A DNA stretch of 44,269 nt from a virus. This document shows, one piece after another, positions 13,978 through 20,658 of the stretch (positions within the stretch are counted from its first letter, which is position 1; every line of letters starts with the position of its first letter). The stretch spans positions 1 through 44,269 of IMG/VR virus record IMGVR_UViG_3300044621_001189; one strand, 5' to 3'. Made by a program: the position numbers and the translations under genes. The notes beneath the pieces were generated by a model. That model had not been told where the DNA came from. It did not search any database and saw only the letters and a program-made list of their open reading frames with translations.

Positions 13978-14431
13978 AAAATCACCTGTTTTTCAGTGTT
14001 TCGCCCAAAGTTGGCCACTTCTCCCTTCTGGTATCCTCTAAGCTATCAGCCTTACTCAGCTTCTTAACTTAGACCAGCATTACGGGATAGTCTCTCTCCA
14101 GTTTCCTAGGGACGTGAACAGACAAGTGGACAGTCATTGGCATTGAAGCCTAGTCACGCATTGGGTATCGGTTTCGTTTTTGCCTGTGTAAACCGTTACT
14201 GCATCAAATGAACAGGCATTGCTTTTGATGTAATCGCAGGCGCAATGAACGGACTAGGGCTATGAAGCCTTTAAACAATTTTTTGGGAGATTTTTGGCAG
14301 GAACGCCTAGAATTACCCATCTCTGTATTAGTCGCCTTTTTTACTTTGTTTGGTCAAAGCCCTTCGACTGCGGCAGCTCAAGAGAAGGGAAAGAGCTTGT
14401 CAGCTATAAATAACCTAGCCGCACACAAATA
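13978..14431. other. gene-poor region next to replication genes
   Basis: 454 bases with no convincing minus-strand gene. An inverted repeat CATCAAA (14202-14208) / TTTGATG (14224-14230) has flanking TTAC/GTAA pairing. The motif GACTAGG/CCTAG with nearby GAAGCC recurs (14144-14155, 14251-14270). A weak 57-aa plus-strand frame lies at 14262-14435. Position beside the helicase-loader genes makes it a candidate replication origin or antisense RNA region (inference only). Confidence 0.35.
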
Positions 14432-14435
14432 TTAG
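14262..14435 (+). CDS. possible small membrane protein on the opposite strand (57 aa)
   Basis: The frame begins MKPLNNFLGDFWQERLELPI, then a hydrophobic stretch SVLVAFFTLFG, and ends NLAAHKY. The only ribosome-like signal (AGGG) is too close to the ATG, and all neighbours are on the other strand. Recorded because it is the longest plausible protein in this gap. Confidence 0.22.
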   Translation: MKPLNNFLGDFWQERLELPISVLVAFFTLFGQSPSTAAAQEKGKSLSAINNLAAHKY

Positions 14436-15037
14436 CTAGTTGCCTTTAATATTGCAAGCCTTACCGCTTGCTCATTGTTATTCAAAACATCGGCAAGTAA
14501 TGCAATATCATTATGAAGCTTATCGCGAAGCTTTAGTTGCGACTCGGTCGCATGCTGCCAATCCGTTACACGGCAAGCCAGCTTGATTTTATTGGCCACG
14601 TCTTGCACAAATTGGTAAAATGTTGATTTGTTGCTGCATCTTGCAAATAAATACCCGCACATCTTTTTGTAACTATCGCCGGAGTCGTTGCGGCTTTTTA
14701 TCAGTTGATCAAATAGCCAGCTATAAACCTCAATTTTTAATGTGGGGCTAATTGCTAAAGCCATATCAATGAATAGCAGCGGGTGAACCCATGTGTGTGA
14801 ATTTTTACCGCGAGAATTTATTTTTACTTGCCCGAACTTTGATTCCAGCTCGCCCATGAACTCTTTTGTTGACTTGTTGGCCATCCAGTCGTTAATAGAA
14901 AACAGCGGCATTTCATTGGCAACCCTCCACTTGTTACCGGCCTTAACAAGGTCTGTAGCGCTTAGAAATTCGTTTTTGCTGTTTTGCGATACCTGAGAGC
15001 CAAGCAAATCGCGCTTCATAATAACTGTAGTTTCCAT
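14432..15037 (-). CDS. KilA-N domain protein (201 aa)
   Basis: A KilA-N DNA-binding domain is recognisable in residues about 20-115: NEFLSATDLVKAGNKW at the start and TWVHPLLFIDMALAISPTLK followed by EVYSWLFDQL at the end. The C-terminus is helical and may be the partner-binding part of these phage proteins. AGAGGTAAAT precedes the ATG. It has its own promoter and lies below a terminator, so it is an independently expressed unit. KilA-N proteins are often antirepressors or host-takeover factors; the exact role is unknown. Confidence 0.85.
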   Translation of the reverse strand: METTVIMKRDLLGSQVSQNSKNEFLSATDLVKAGNKWRVANEMPLFSINDWMANKSTKEFMGELESKFGQVKINSRGKNSHTWVHPLLFIDMALAISPTLKIEVYSWLFDQLIKSRNDSGDSYKKMCGYLFARCSNKSTFYQFVQDVANKIKLACRVTDWQHATESQLKLRDKLHNDIALLADVLNNNEQAVRLAILKATS

Positions 15038-15067
15038 ATTTACCTCTAGCTTGTTTTTGGTAAATTA

Positions 15068-15096
15068 AGCTTACAGTAATATCGGTATGCTTTCAA
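15068..15096 (-). promoter_or_regulatory. probable promoter of the KilA-N gene
   Basis: Minus strand: TTGAAA, 17-base spacer, TAAGCT (imperfect -10). It lies between the terminator at 15128-15155 and the KilA-N gene. Confidence 0.45.
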
Positions 15097-15127
15097 ATAT
15101 ATTTTTAGGCAATAGGTTAAATTTTTG

Positions 15128-15155
15128 ACAATAAAAAAGCCGACATAAGCCGACT
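15128..15155 (-). terminator. rho-independent terminator
   Basis: Minus strand: AGTCGGC TTAT GTCGGCT (7 bp, two G-U pairs) then TTTTTTATT. It ends the transcript that starts at the XRE regulator. Confidence 0.75.
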
Positions 15156-15220
15156 TTGTTTACGCTTTCGCCGCTGGGGGCAAGCTACTAGCGCGGGATT
15201 AGTATAATCAATATTTAGGA

Positions 15221-15364
15221 TTAAGCAATAAACTCAGTCGATAAAACTAACAGCCCGTGCTGCCGAGTTGCGAGATAGGCCGCCTTTCGGTGGCTATCTG
15301 CGATTACGTCAACAAACTTTGACTGCCCAAAGTCTGTGCGAAGCTCTACGCGGTATTGGAGCAT
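15221..15364 (-). CDS. small hypothetical protein (47 aa)
   Basis: I read this 47-aa frame directly. It starts MLQYRVELRTDFGQSKFVDV and ends LLVLSTEFIA. The gene starts 3 bases after the stop of the 72-aa gene; AGGTGATTT precedes the ATG. The layout (beta strands, then a short helix SHRKAAYLATRQ) fits a small alpha/beta protein. It is the last gene before the terminator at 15128-15155. Confidence 0.68.
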   Translation of the reverse strand: MLQYRVELRTDFGQSKFVDVIADSHRKAAYLATRQHGLLVLSTEFIA

Positions 15365-15367
15365 AAA

Positions 15368-15586
15368 TCACCTGTGTAGTAAGTTATCCTTTGGCATATC
15401 AAAAAACCATTCTGAATCAATCCAATCGGCATTGCTTGTGCGCCTTAATGCAGGATTTACTCGGTACATCACTCCGCTTTGACTAACGCCAGTTTTTTTA
15501 TCGGCAATGGTGTGCCTAGTTATAACGCCAGAGTCCCACTCGCATAAAACATCATCGCCTATTTTTCTATCTGTTTTTTCTTGCAT
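15368..15586 (-). CDS. hypothetical protein (72 aa)
   Basis: A 72-aa protein starting MQEKTDRKIGDDVLCEWDSG. The alternating pattern (VLCEWDSGVITRHTIADKKT, GVMYRVNPALRRTSNADWID) suggests a small beta-barrel of SH3 type. AGGTTAATGAT lies upstream. Function unknown. Confidence 0.72.
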   Translation of the reverse strand: MQEKTDRKIGDDVLCEWDSGVITRHTIADKKTGVSQSGVMYRVNPALRRTSNADWIDSEWFFDMPKDNLLHR

Positions 15587-15617
15587 ATCATTAACCTGTA
15601 TTTATAGCGGGTAGGGG

Positions 15618-15893
15618 TTAAATATCCAATGCGTATGAGTATCGGTATATTTTACCTCCACTCTCGGCAACATCCTCGATTCTGTTAAGGTAGCCAAGCT
15701 CATAAAGCCGGTTTAGCTGAATGCTTGCAGAGCTTATGCTGATTTCCTTTGCGTCAGAAAGGTCTCTCGATGTTACTGCCACACCAAAGTCGCGAACAAA
15801 ATTAACTACAACGATTTGATTATCGCTAATCGTTATTTTTCTGAACGCATCCGGCATTGATAGGAACATCGCAAGGTATTTTTTACTCACCAT
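15618..15893 (-). CDS. winged-helix regulator (91 aa)
   Basis: A 91-aa protein beginning MVSKKYLAMFLSMPDAFRKI. Residues 30-85 (NFVRDFGVAVTSRDLSDAKE, ISSASIQLNRLYELGYLNRI then KIYRYSYAL) form a MarR/IclR-like winged helix: HTH followed by a wing. A GGAG lies about nine bases upstream. Probably a transcription regulator of early genes (inference). Confidence 0.78.
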   Translation of the reverse strand: MVSKKYLAMFLSMPDAFRKITISDNQIVVVNFVRDFGVAVTSRDLSDAKEISISSASIQLNRLYELGYLNRIEDVAESGGKIYRYSYALDI

Positions 15894-15920
15894 AATTCCA
15901 TACTCCTGTGGTTAGTGGTG

Positions 15921-16322
15921 TTAATTGTTAGCCGGTGGCAAGTTGTTGTCGATAAGGTACTGGTCTCGCGCTGCTACTGCCTCGGCCTCAGTTGCGTATG
16001 CTCCGATGTACTTTTTGTTGATAATGACCTGCGGCGATTTTGTGCCGTTAAAGCGTATATACTTGCGTTTCTTTTTTGGTGTGTTTTTCTGCGATCTTGA
16101 CCTGCCACGGTCGAACTGTTCGCGCAGTTTAATGCTTAGATCGTCCGCTGCTTTTGGTTTGTAATCCGGCGCCACAATCACGTCAACTTTACCGCCACGT
16201 CGCAAGAACTCTTTACGGTGTCGGTCGATTTCCTCTTGCTCTCGCATCTTTGCAGATATTGCAGCGCTGTGGCTTGTAAACGGGTTTTGCTGGGTTACTC
16301 TTTCTTCCATTATGCGCATCAT
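15921..16322 (-). CDS. AP2-like DNA-binding protein (133 aa)
   Basis: A 133-aa protein. The C-terminal part KYIRFNGTKSPQVIINKKYI followed by GAYATEAEAVAARDQYLIDN is the AP2 fold (three strands plus a helix) seen in phage proteins and HNH endonucleases. It lacks an HNH core. The preceding segment is very basic (KNTPKKKRK). The ATG overlaps the stop of the 38-aa gene. Probably binds DNA; role unknown. MMRIMEE has several possible starts. Confidence 0.72.
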   Translation of the reverse strand: MMRIMEERVTQQNPFTSHSAAISAKMREQEEIDRHRKEFLRRGGKVDVIVAPDYKPKAADDLSIKLREQFDRGRSRSQKNTPKKKRKYIRFNGTKSPQVIINKKYIGAYATEAEAVAARDQYLIDNNLPPANN

Positions 16323-16435
16323 TTAATCCTCATCAAAACAAACATTTTGCGCGTCACTTCTTCAACGCTTGATCCTTTAACGGTGTGGCCGCCGTATTGG
16401 CATTTAATGCCTGTGGGGGTGCGGGTGTATTTCAT
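16319..16435 (-). CDS. very small protein (38 aa)
   Basis: The frame starts MKYTRTPTGIKCQYGGHTVK and ends MFVLMRIK. The ATG follows the stop of the upstream gene by one base, and its TGA overlaps the ATG of the AP2-like gene, which supports coupled translation. Function unknown. Confidence 0.55.
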   Translation of the reverse strand: MKYTRTPTGIKCQYGGHTVKGSSVEEVTRKMFVLMRIK

Positions 16436-16436
16436 A

Positions 16437-16658
16437 TCAAACCTCCGGCAATTCATGCCAAGCGAGCGGCTTTTTATCTATCTCATTTTCCCACCAGCAA
16501 TCTACATCACCGGTCTCCATTTTCTGCGCCTGCAAATTAGCGTACGTCCATGCCTGTTCAGCTTCGTTCCACTGGCCGATTACTGCCCACGGATACCCAA
16601 CGTTTAGCAGTATTGGCTTGTCAGTTGGTGCGCTTCCCATTGATTGCCAGCTATTCAT
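16437..16658 (-). CDS. DUF551-like protein (73 aa)
   Basis: The start at 16658 (MNSWQSMGSAPTDKPILLNV) has GGAGGCGG upstream and lies inside the end of the previous gene. The pattern WQSMGSAPTDKPILLNVGYP at the start and LAWHELPEV at the end is that of DUF551-like phage proteins (W-x-P-L-P near the C-terminus). Function of this family is unknown. Confidence 0.75.
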   Translation of the reverse strand: MNSWQSMGSAPTDKPILLNVGYPWAVIGQWNEAEQAWTYANLQAQKMETGDVDCWWENEIDKKPLAWHELPEV

Positions 16659-16848
16659 AATCCGCCTCCACTTCCACAAAATCCCATAACATAACGCATT
16701 CTTTGCCTGACTTTTCGCAGTCGGCTTTGGCGTATTTAATGTAGCTAATACTCAAACCAATTGCTTTTTCGTCTCGATAATGATCGTAAGCTGCGTATAT
16801 GCAGCAGGCGATAAATGACCCGATAAGCATTTTAATGAATTCTTTCAT
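16651..16848 (-). CDS. small membrane-anchored protein (65 aa)
   Basis: A 65-aa protein starting MKEFIKMLIGSFIACCIYAA. One N-terminal transmembrane segment (residues about 5-20) is followed by a charged soluble tail with two Cys (DCEKSGKEC). The start overlaps the stop of the XRE regulator (ATGA). Function unknown; a membrane protein next to the switch could be a superinfection or host-takeover factor (speculation). Confidence 0.75.
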   Translation of the reverse strand: MKEFIKMLIGSFIACCIYAAYDHYRDEKAIGLSISYIKYAKADCEKSGKECVMLWDFVEVEADYE

Positions 16849-17054
16849 TTTGCCGCCTTGTAGTAAGTGGTTGTTGTGGTTTTGCTGTATCCGTAGCGCT
16901 CCAATAAATAATCAGGAATATCTACGGTTTTGTCATTTAGTGCCAGCGACAAGTTATTGCGAGACACCCCCATAGCCTCAGCGGCCTTATTAATACTGGC
17001 AAACTCTTGCCCAACTTTGCGCCTAATAGCATTTAAAACAGTTTCTTTGTTCAT
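16845..17054 (-). CDS. XRE/Cro-like regulator at the divergent switch (69 aa)
   Basis: A 69-aa HTH protein starting MNKETVLNAIRRKVGQEFAS. Residues 19-45 (FASINKAAEAMGVSRNNLSL, ALNDKT) are a helix-turn-helix with SRNNLSLAL as recognition helix. The strong TTAGGAGG precedes the ATG. It is the first minus-strand gene of the switch, and a 17-bp palindrome lies between the divergent promoters, so it is the likely operator-binding regulator of 17101-17117. At 69 aa it has no CI-type dimerisation domain. Confidence 0.85.
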   Translation of the reverse strand: MNKETVLNAIRRKVGQEFASINKAAEAMGVSRNNLSLALNDKTVDIPDYLLERYGYSKTTTTTYYKAAK

Positions 17055-17077
17055 GGGTTTCCTCCTAATGAGATTGC

Positions 17078-17106
17078 ATAGTAAACCATATTTATTTGCA
17101 ATGCAA
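17078..17106 (-). promoter_or_regulatory. minus-strand promoter of the switch
   Basis: Minus strand: TTGCAT (17106-17101), 17-base spacer, TACTAT (17083-17078). It drives the XRE regulator and the minus-strand early genes. Confidence 0.7.
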
Positions 17107-17117
17107 CGCTATTGCAT
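17101..17117. promoter_or_regulatory. palindromic operator candidate
   Basis: ATGCAA-CGCTA-TTGCAT is a perfect 17-bp palindrome. It covers the minus-strand -35 and ends one base before the plus-strand -35. More half-sites (TTGCAT, TTGCAA) lie at 17074-17079 and 17095-17100. Confidence 0.65.
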
Positions 17118-17118
17118 G

Positions 17119-17147
17119 TTGACACGTTAAATCAATGCGATTATAGT
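17119..17147 (+). promoter_or_regulatory. plus-strand early promoter
   Basis: A consensus -35 TTGACA (17119-17124), 17-base spacer and -10 TATAGT (17142-17147). It drives the recombination genes and the attC cassette array to 22183. Confidence 0.85.
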
Positions 17148-17201
17148 GGCTCACATACCGCATGGGGCGGGATTAAGGGGCGGGCTAATGAGGTGGGATG
17201 A

Positions 17202-17321
17202 ATGAAAACAAATTACTTAGTGTTTCGTGCGCTTGGCTTTGACAAAGATGTAAGTGTTGAGCTTGCTTGCGGAAATTACAATGTACTAGCCGCAATCGCA
17301 GCGGCAAAGGGGGAGATATGA
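17202..17321 (+). CDS. very small protein, first gene of the plus operon (39 aa)
   Basis: The frame starts MKTNYLVFRALGFDKDVSVE and ends AIAAAKGEI. GAGGTGGG lies upstream, and its TGA overlaps the ATG of the next gene (ATGA). Function unknown. Confidence 0.6.
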   Translation: MKTNYLVFRALGFDKDVSVELACGNYNVLAAIAAAKGEI

Positions 17322-17497
17322 GCCAATCATCTACGCATCTAGCACAATCAGCGCAACACTATGACCTTGTTGAATTTCGCGATGGCGTAGAGGACTGCAA
17401 AAACGGTAATCCACATAGCATGGGTAAATCTGACGACTACTGCGCAGGCTATGCTGCGCAGTATGAAATAGAGCAACAATTTCAAGGGGTGAACTAA
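17318..17497 (+). CDS. small hypothetical protein (59 aa)
   Basis: The start at 17318 (MSQSSTHLAQSAQHYDLVEF) is chosen for GGGGGAGAT upstream; the frame is open further upstream but without a ribosome site. The protein is acidic, with FRDGVEDCKNGNPHSMGKSD and YCAGYAAQYEIEQQ. Its stop overlaps the start of the Sak3-like gene (TAATG). Function unknown. Confidence 0.72.
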   Translation: MSQSSTHLAQSAQHYDLVEFRDGVEDCKNGNPHSMGKSDDYCAGYAAQYEIEQQFQGVN

Positions 17498-18114
17498 TGA
17501 GTGCAGCAGAAATATGGAATACGCTTGCATCGGTTAATGTGGGCGACAAAATAGAAAAAAAAGCAAACCTTTCTTACTTGTCTTGGGCTTGGGCTTGGGG
17601 CGAACTTATGAAGGTTTACCCAAATGCAGCATATAAGTTTGATGACCCTGTTACGTTCCCAGATAGCACTGTTGAGGTGTGGTGCCATCTAACAATAGGC
17701 GATGTCACACGATCTATGTGGCTTCCTGTAATGGATCACCGCAACAACTCTATAGTTAAGCCAAGCTCTAGACAGATTAGTGACACCAGAATGCGATGCT
17801 TAACCAAGTGCATGGCCATGTTTGGGCTTGGCCATTACATTTATGCTGGCGAAGATATGCCCGATCCAGATGTTGCAGAGCAAAAAGCAGAGGCTGACTA
17901 CAAAGCTCTTTGTGATGAGCTTGCGTTTAGCATAGGCCAGATAAAAGAAGGTATTGAAACTGGCGATTTGACTACGGCCTGCTTGGCGTGGAGAGAAATA
18001 CCACAAGAAAAACAAATGATTATATGGAAAGCTCCATCTAACGGCGGGTGCTTTACAACAAAAGAGCGCGAGATTATGAAATCCAAAGAATTTCGTGAAG
18101 CAGGCAACATTTAA
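17497..18114 (+). CDS. Sak3-type single-strand annealing protein (DUF1071)
   Basis: A 205-aa protein. NLSYLSWAWAWGELMKVYPN (25-44), followed by a beta-rich stretch and PSSRQISDTRMRCLTKCMAM (about 89-108), is the DUF1071/Sak3 signature of phage annealing recombinases, distant relatives of Rad52. It would anneal complementary single strands during phage recombination. The adjacent SSB gene is its usual partner. Confidence 0.85.
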   Translation: MSAAEIWNTLASVNVGDKIEKKANLSYLSWAWAWGELMKVYPNAAYKFDDPVTFPDSTVEVWCHLTIGDVTRSMWLPVMDHRNNSIVKPSSRQISDTRMRCLTKCMAMFGLGHYIYAGEDMPDPDVAEQKAEADYKALCDELAFSIGQIKEGIETGDLTTACLAWREIPQEKQMIIWKAPSNGGCFTTKEREIMKSKEFREAGNI

Positions 18115-18128
18115 CAAGTGAGATAAAT

Positions 18129-18581
18129 ATGCACACAGTACCATTTCGACTAAAAGAAGACGCCCAAGAGTTCAATACTGGCGAATACACCGGCTTTGGA
18201 ATACGCACTGGGGTTAAATACCAAGATCGAAACAAGCAAGACCAGTGGACTAACTACAAGGCCGCTATTTTTGCCAAGTCGCCCGCACAGGTTGATTTTT
18301 ACCGCGCAAATCTGATTAAAGGCGCTCTGGTTGTAGTCACTGCCGAGAAGCAAGAGGTAGAGCTATTCACCAAGCAATCAGGCGAGACCGTGGCGGCAAT
18401 TAAACTGATAAACGCTAATGTGGTAGCGGTTAAAACTGATCGCGCTCCAGATGCGGCGCAGCAGGCTTACGCTAATGCAGCCGCCAATTCAGGGGTTGGC
18501 ATGCAATCACAAAGACCAGCGGCACAGTCAGCGCCACAACAGCCAGCCGGTTTTGATTCATTCGAAGATATTCCTTTTTAG
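18129..18581 (+). CDS. ssb: single-stranded DNA-binding protein
   Basis: A 150-aa protein: an N-terminal OB-fold-like domain (KYQDRNKQDQWTNYKAAIFA around residues 30-49, GALVVVTAEKQEVELF), an Ala/Gln/Pro-rich linker, and the SSB acidic tip FDSFEDIPF at the very C-terminus. It protects single strands and recruits partners through the tip. It follows the annealing protein by 14 bases. Confidence 0.88.
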   Translation: MHTVPFRLKEDAQEFNTGEYTGFGIRTGVKYQDRNKQDQWTNYKAAIFAKSPAQVDFYRANLIKGALVVVTAEKQEVELFTKQSGETVAAIKLINANVVAVKTDRAPDAAQQAYANAAANSGVGMQSQRPAAQSAPQQPAGFDSFEDIPF

Positions 18582-18623
18582 ATTACACAGCGCGGCTAAT
18601 CCCCGCGCCAATTCGAGGTATTT

Positions 18624-18782
18624 ATGAAACGACTACAGGTAGGCGATGAGTGCTATGTGCGAGACATAGAGACAATGACAATAAAGCGCAAGATATTCGA
18701 CTTGGATATTATTTTTGGCTGCAAAATGGGGTATTGCCGACTCGTTTATCCATACCCAATAATCAAGCAGCTTGCTAAGTAA
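18624..18782 (+). CDS. small basic protein (52 aa)
   Basis: I read this 52-aa frame directly. It starts MKRLQVGDECYVRDIETMTI and ends YPIIKQLAK. CGAGGTATTT precedes the ATG. A short beta-barrel-like pattern is suggested (VGDECYVRDIE). Function unknown. Confidence 0.65.
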   Translation: MKRLQVGDECYVRDIETMTIKRKIFDLDIIFGCKMGYCRLVYPYPIIKQLAK

Positions 18783-18866
18783 CATTAACCCAACTTAACA
18801 CTTAGCTTACTCTCATTAACAAATAACGGATTTATAATGAGTCATCAATAACGCAAGGGGAAGGAA

Positions 18867-19256
18867 ATGAAAATAACGTCAGCAAAAACGCTAATGGCGT
18901 GGTGCAAGCAGGCTCCTAAAGTGCGCGAGCGTATCGTTTGGGATGAGTTGCCAGATAATCAAAAAGATTCTGCTGTAGTAGCTTTCCAGCTTGATCTAGG
19001 AACGCCTCACGCTATCACAATAGCTAACAGGCTCAATCTTAAAACCTGCGCTCAAAACGTAAAGGAAAGCGCGCTACGCAATACCGAGTATGAGCTTCAA
19101 TACTTGGTTAGACAGTACAACGATATGCTTGATTTGCAAGATGCTGAGCTATCAACCGAACGTGAACAAAGCTACTGCAAAAAAACATTTAACAGCATCT
19201 TTGGAGTTAACCAATCAATGTTCGACGCAGGGCACAAACCGAGCGACTTTTGCTAA
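18867..19256 (+). CDS. hypothetical protein (129 aa)
   Basis: A 129-aa protein starting MKITSAKTLMAWCKQAPKVR, with AAGGGGAAGGAA upstream. It is mostly helical with FQLDLGTPHAITIANRLNLK in the middle, and ends AGHKPSDFC. No family recognised. It lies upstream of the first attC site and is separated from the next gene by only 10 bases. Confidence 0.78.
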   Translation: MKITSAKTLMAWCKQAPKVRERIVWDELPDNQKDSAVVAFQLDLGTPHAITIANRLNLKTCAQNVKESALRNTEYELQYLVRQYNDMLDLQDAELSTEREQSYCKKTFNSIFGVNQSMFDAGHKPSDFC

Positions 19257-19266
19257 GGGGTAAATA

Positions 19267-19605
19267 ATGGAACACTATCACAGCGTAATTGCATTTATCG
19301 CATTCTTTGCAGCGATCTTTTTTTACATTAGGTTGAGCGACGCAATTAGCAAAAAGCTGAAAAATAGATTGGCAAAAAAGCGCGGATTTGCAAACTTAAA
19401 GGTCGGTAGCGTGATCACAAACAAAATACCAGAGCCGGGAATGCCGTCAATCCCGATTTGGGGCAATGCGATAGTAGAGAACCGCGAGACCGGAAAGCGC
19501 CTACCAGTGTGCATAGATACTACAGGCATGTGGCACTTAGGCGGTGAAGAAACAGTTCCTCTTCGGCTGTCTAATCGCGAGTGGTTTATTGTTGATAAGA
19601 GATAA
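19267..19605 (+). CDS. membrane-anchored protein, first cassette-like gene (112 aa)
   Basis: A 112-aa protein starting MEHYHSVIAFIAFFAAIFFY. One N-terminal transmembrane segment (residues 7-22) precedes a basic stretch (SKKLKNRLAKKRG) and a beta-rich soluble domain (SIPIWGNAIVENRETGKRLP, ending NREWFIVDKR). Its TAA stop is part of the first attC site, as is common for integron cassettes. Function unknown. Confidence 0.78.
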   Translation: MEHYHSVIAFIAFFAAIFFYIRLSDAISKKLKNRLAKKRGFANLKVGSVITNKIPEPGMPSIPIWGNAIVENRETGKRLPVCIDTTGMWHLGGEETVPLRLSNREWFIVDKR

Positions 19606-19684
19606 CGCTGAGTTAAAAGGCGGCGGGGAATATGATTTAAGAACGGCGGCTTAAATTCCGTCAATTTTCATAGCCTTGTTACAT
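19600..19684 (+). repeat. attC-like recombination site 1 (85 nt)
   Basis: 5' box AGATAAC-GCTGAG; 3' box GTTACAT preceded by AGCCTT. An inner stem TTTAAG/CTTAAA and GGAAT/ATTCC is present. The L-arm pairing CGG/CCG with an unpaired T is weaker than in the other copies. The stop codon of the preceding gene lies in the 5' box. Confidence 0.65.
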
Positions 19685-19709
19685 TTATTTAATTTTATTG
19701 AGGTGATGT

Positions 19710-20240
19710 ATGGAATTTAAAGAGTTTCCGAAAATGGCGCGTTGGTCACGCGAGATAATTATAACCGAGAAATTGGACGGTACAAACGCAAGTATTTTTA
19801 TTGGCGAAGATGGCGAGTTTTTGACTGGTAGCCGCACCCGCTGGATTACACCAGAAGACGACAACTTTGGGTTTAGCAAGTGGGCGCATGAAAACAAAGA
19901 AGAGCTTTTAAAGCTTGGGGCTGGCACCCACTTTGGTGAGTGGTGGGGTCTTGGGATTCAAAGAAACTACGGGCTAAAGGAAAAGCGCTTTTCGCTTTTT
20001 AATGCGCACCGATGGGCAAATGATAGGCCAGAATGTTGCGGAGTTGTGCCTGTGATTTACAGTGGTATTAACTACGCTGGCGCGGTAGATGATGCAATGG
20101 CAAAGCTTGTTAAAAATGGAAGTTTTGCCGCTGAAGGTTTTATGAATCCAGAGGGGATTGTGCTGTTCCATGTGGCCGCACAAACAGGATTTAAGAAAAC
20201 AGTACATAAAGACGAGCAGCCAAAGTCATTAGCCCGCTGA
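19710..20240 (+). CDS. RNA ligase (T4 Rnl2-like) carried between attC sites
   Basis: A 176-aa covalent nucleotidyltransferase. Motif I is EKLDGTN with the AMP-accepting Lys21. Motif III is FGEWWG (75-80) with IIIa RFSLFNA (93-99), motif IV is PEGIVLF (147-153) and motif V is FKKTVHKDE (161-169). All catalytic elements are present, and the protein ends soon after motif V, so it is a minimal ligase core. It would seal 3'-OH/5'-PO4 RNA ends, for example after tRNA cleavage by host defence nucleases (inference). Flanked by attC 1 and 2. Confidence 0.85.
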   Translation: MEFKEFPKMARWSREIIITEKLDGTNASIFIGEDGEFLTGSRTRWITPEDDNFGFSKWAHENKEELLKLGAGTHFGEWWGLGIQRNYGLKEKRFSLFNAHRWANDRPECCGVVPVIYSGINYAGAVDDAMAKLVKNGSFAAEGFMNPEGIVLFHVAAQTGFKKTVHKDEQPKSLAR

Positions 20241-20243
20241 TGA

Positions 20244-20327
20244 ATGTAACGCCGAGCTAAAAGGCGCTGGCACATTAAACGAAATTTAACCGACGCTAGC
20301 AGCGTCCTTTTCAACGACTTGTTACAT
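20244..20327 (+). repeat. attC-like recombination site 2 (84 nt)
   Basis: 5' box ATGTAAC-GCCGAG and 3' box GTTACAT are perfect inverse complements. Arms AAAAGG-CGCT and AGCG-T-CCTTTT pair with one unpaired T, the attC hallmark. CGACTT precedes the 3' box. It starts 4 bases after the ligase stop. Confidence 0.88.
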
Positions 20328-20368
20328 GTTGTAGCAGGTTTAATTTAACCAAGTGAGAGGTTTTTAAA

Positions 20369-20572
20369 ATGCCATTGTTTCGCAAAAAAGGCACGCAAGA
20401 ATTAACACCGTGGATACCTGAAATTGATATGAATGGAGTTAGTATTTCCGACTCAGACAAAACCAACGGAAGCCCAAAAGCAGGCGATATGATCGCCATA
20501 AATAAAAACGACCCAACAGACCGATGGCTGGTAGCTGAGAAATTCTTTAACGACAACTACGAGCCTGCATAA
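20369..20572 (+). CDS. small cassette protein (67 aa)
   Basis: A 67-aa protein starting MPLFRKKGTQELTPWIPEID, then DSDKTNGSPKAGDMIAINKN, ending FFNDNYEPA. GAGAGG lies upstream. The pattern PKAGDMIAINKNDPTDRWLV resembles small phage proteins with a beta-barrel. Function unknown. It lies between attC 2 and a degenerate site. Confidence 0.75.
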   Translation: MPLFRKKGTQELTPWIPEIDMNGVSISDSDKTNGSPKAGDMIAINKNDPTDRWLVAEKFFNDNYEPA

Positions 20573-20645
20573 ATTAACCGCCGCGCTCTCACAGGCAGCA
20601 TGTAACGCTGCGATAAAACGCAGCCCACAAAACAACTAATTTATT
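20573..20645 (+). repeat. degenerate attC-like remnant
   Basis: CATGTAACGCTGCGATAAAA (20599-20618) matches the 5' end of attC 2 and 7 closely, and a GCTGCG/CGCAGC hairpin follows, but no GTTRRRY 3' box is present. The bases just before resemble an internal part of attC 2 (AAATTAACCGCCGC). It may be a site that lost its right half. Confidence 0.4.
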
Positions 20646-20658
20646 GGAGTAAGAATTT

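Noticed and set aside
17800-18144. 114-aa minus-strand frame
   Set aside because: Antisense shadow of the Sak3-like gene.
18783-18866. attI-like site upstream of the cassettes
   Set aside because: I looked for an attI or integrase remnant before the first attC but saw only a short leader with a weak -10 (TATAAT) and no paired GTT core.
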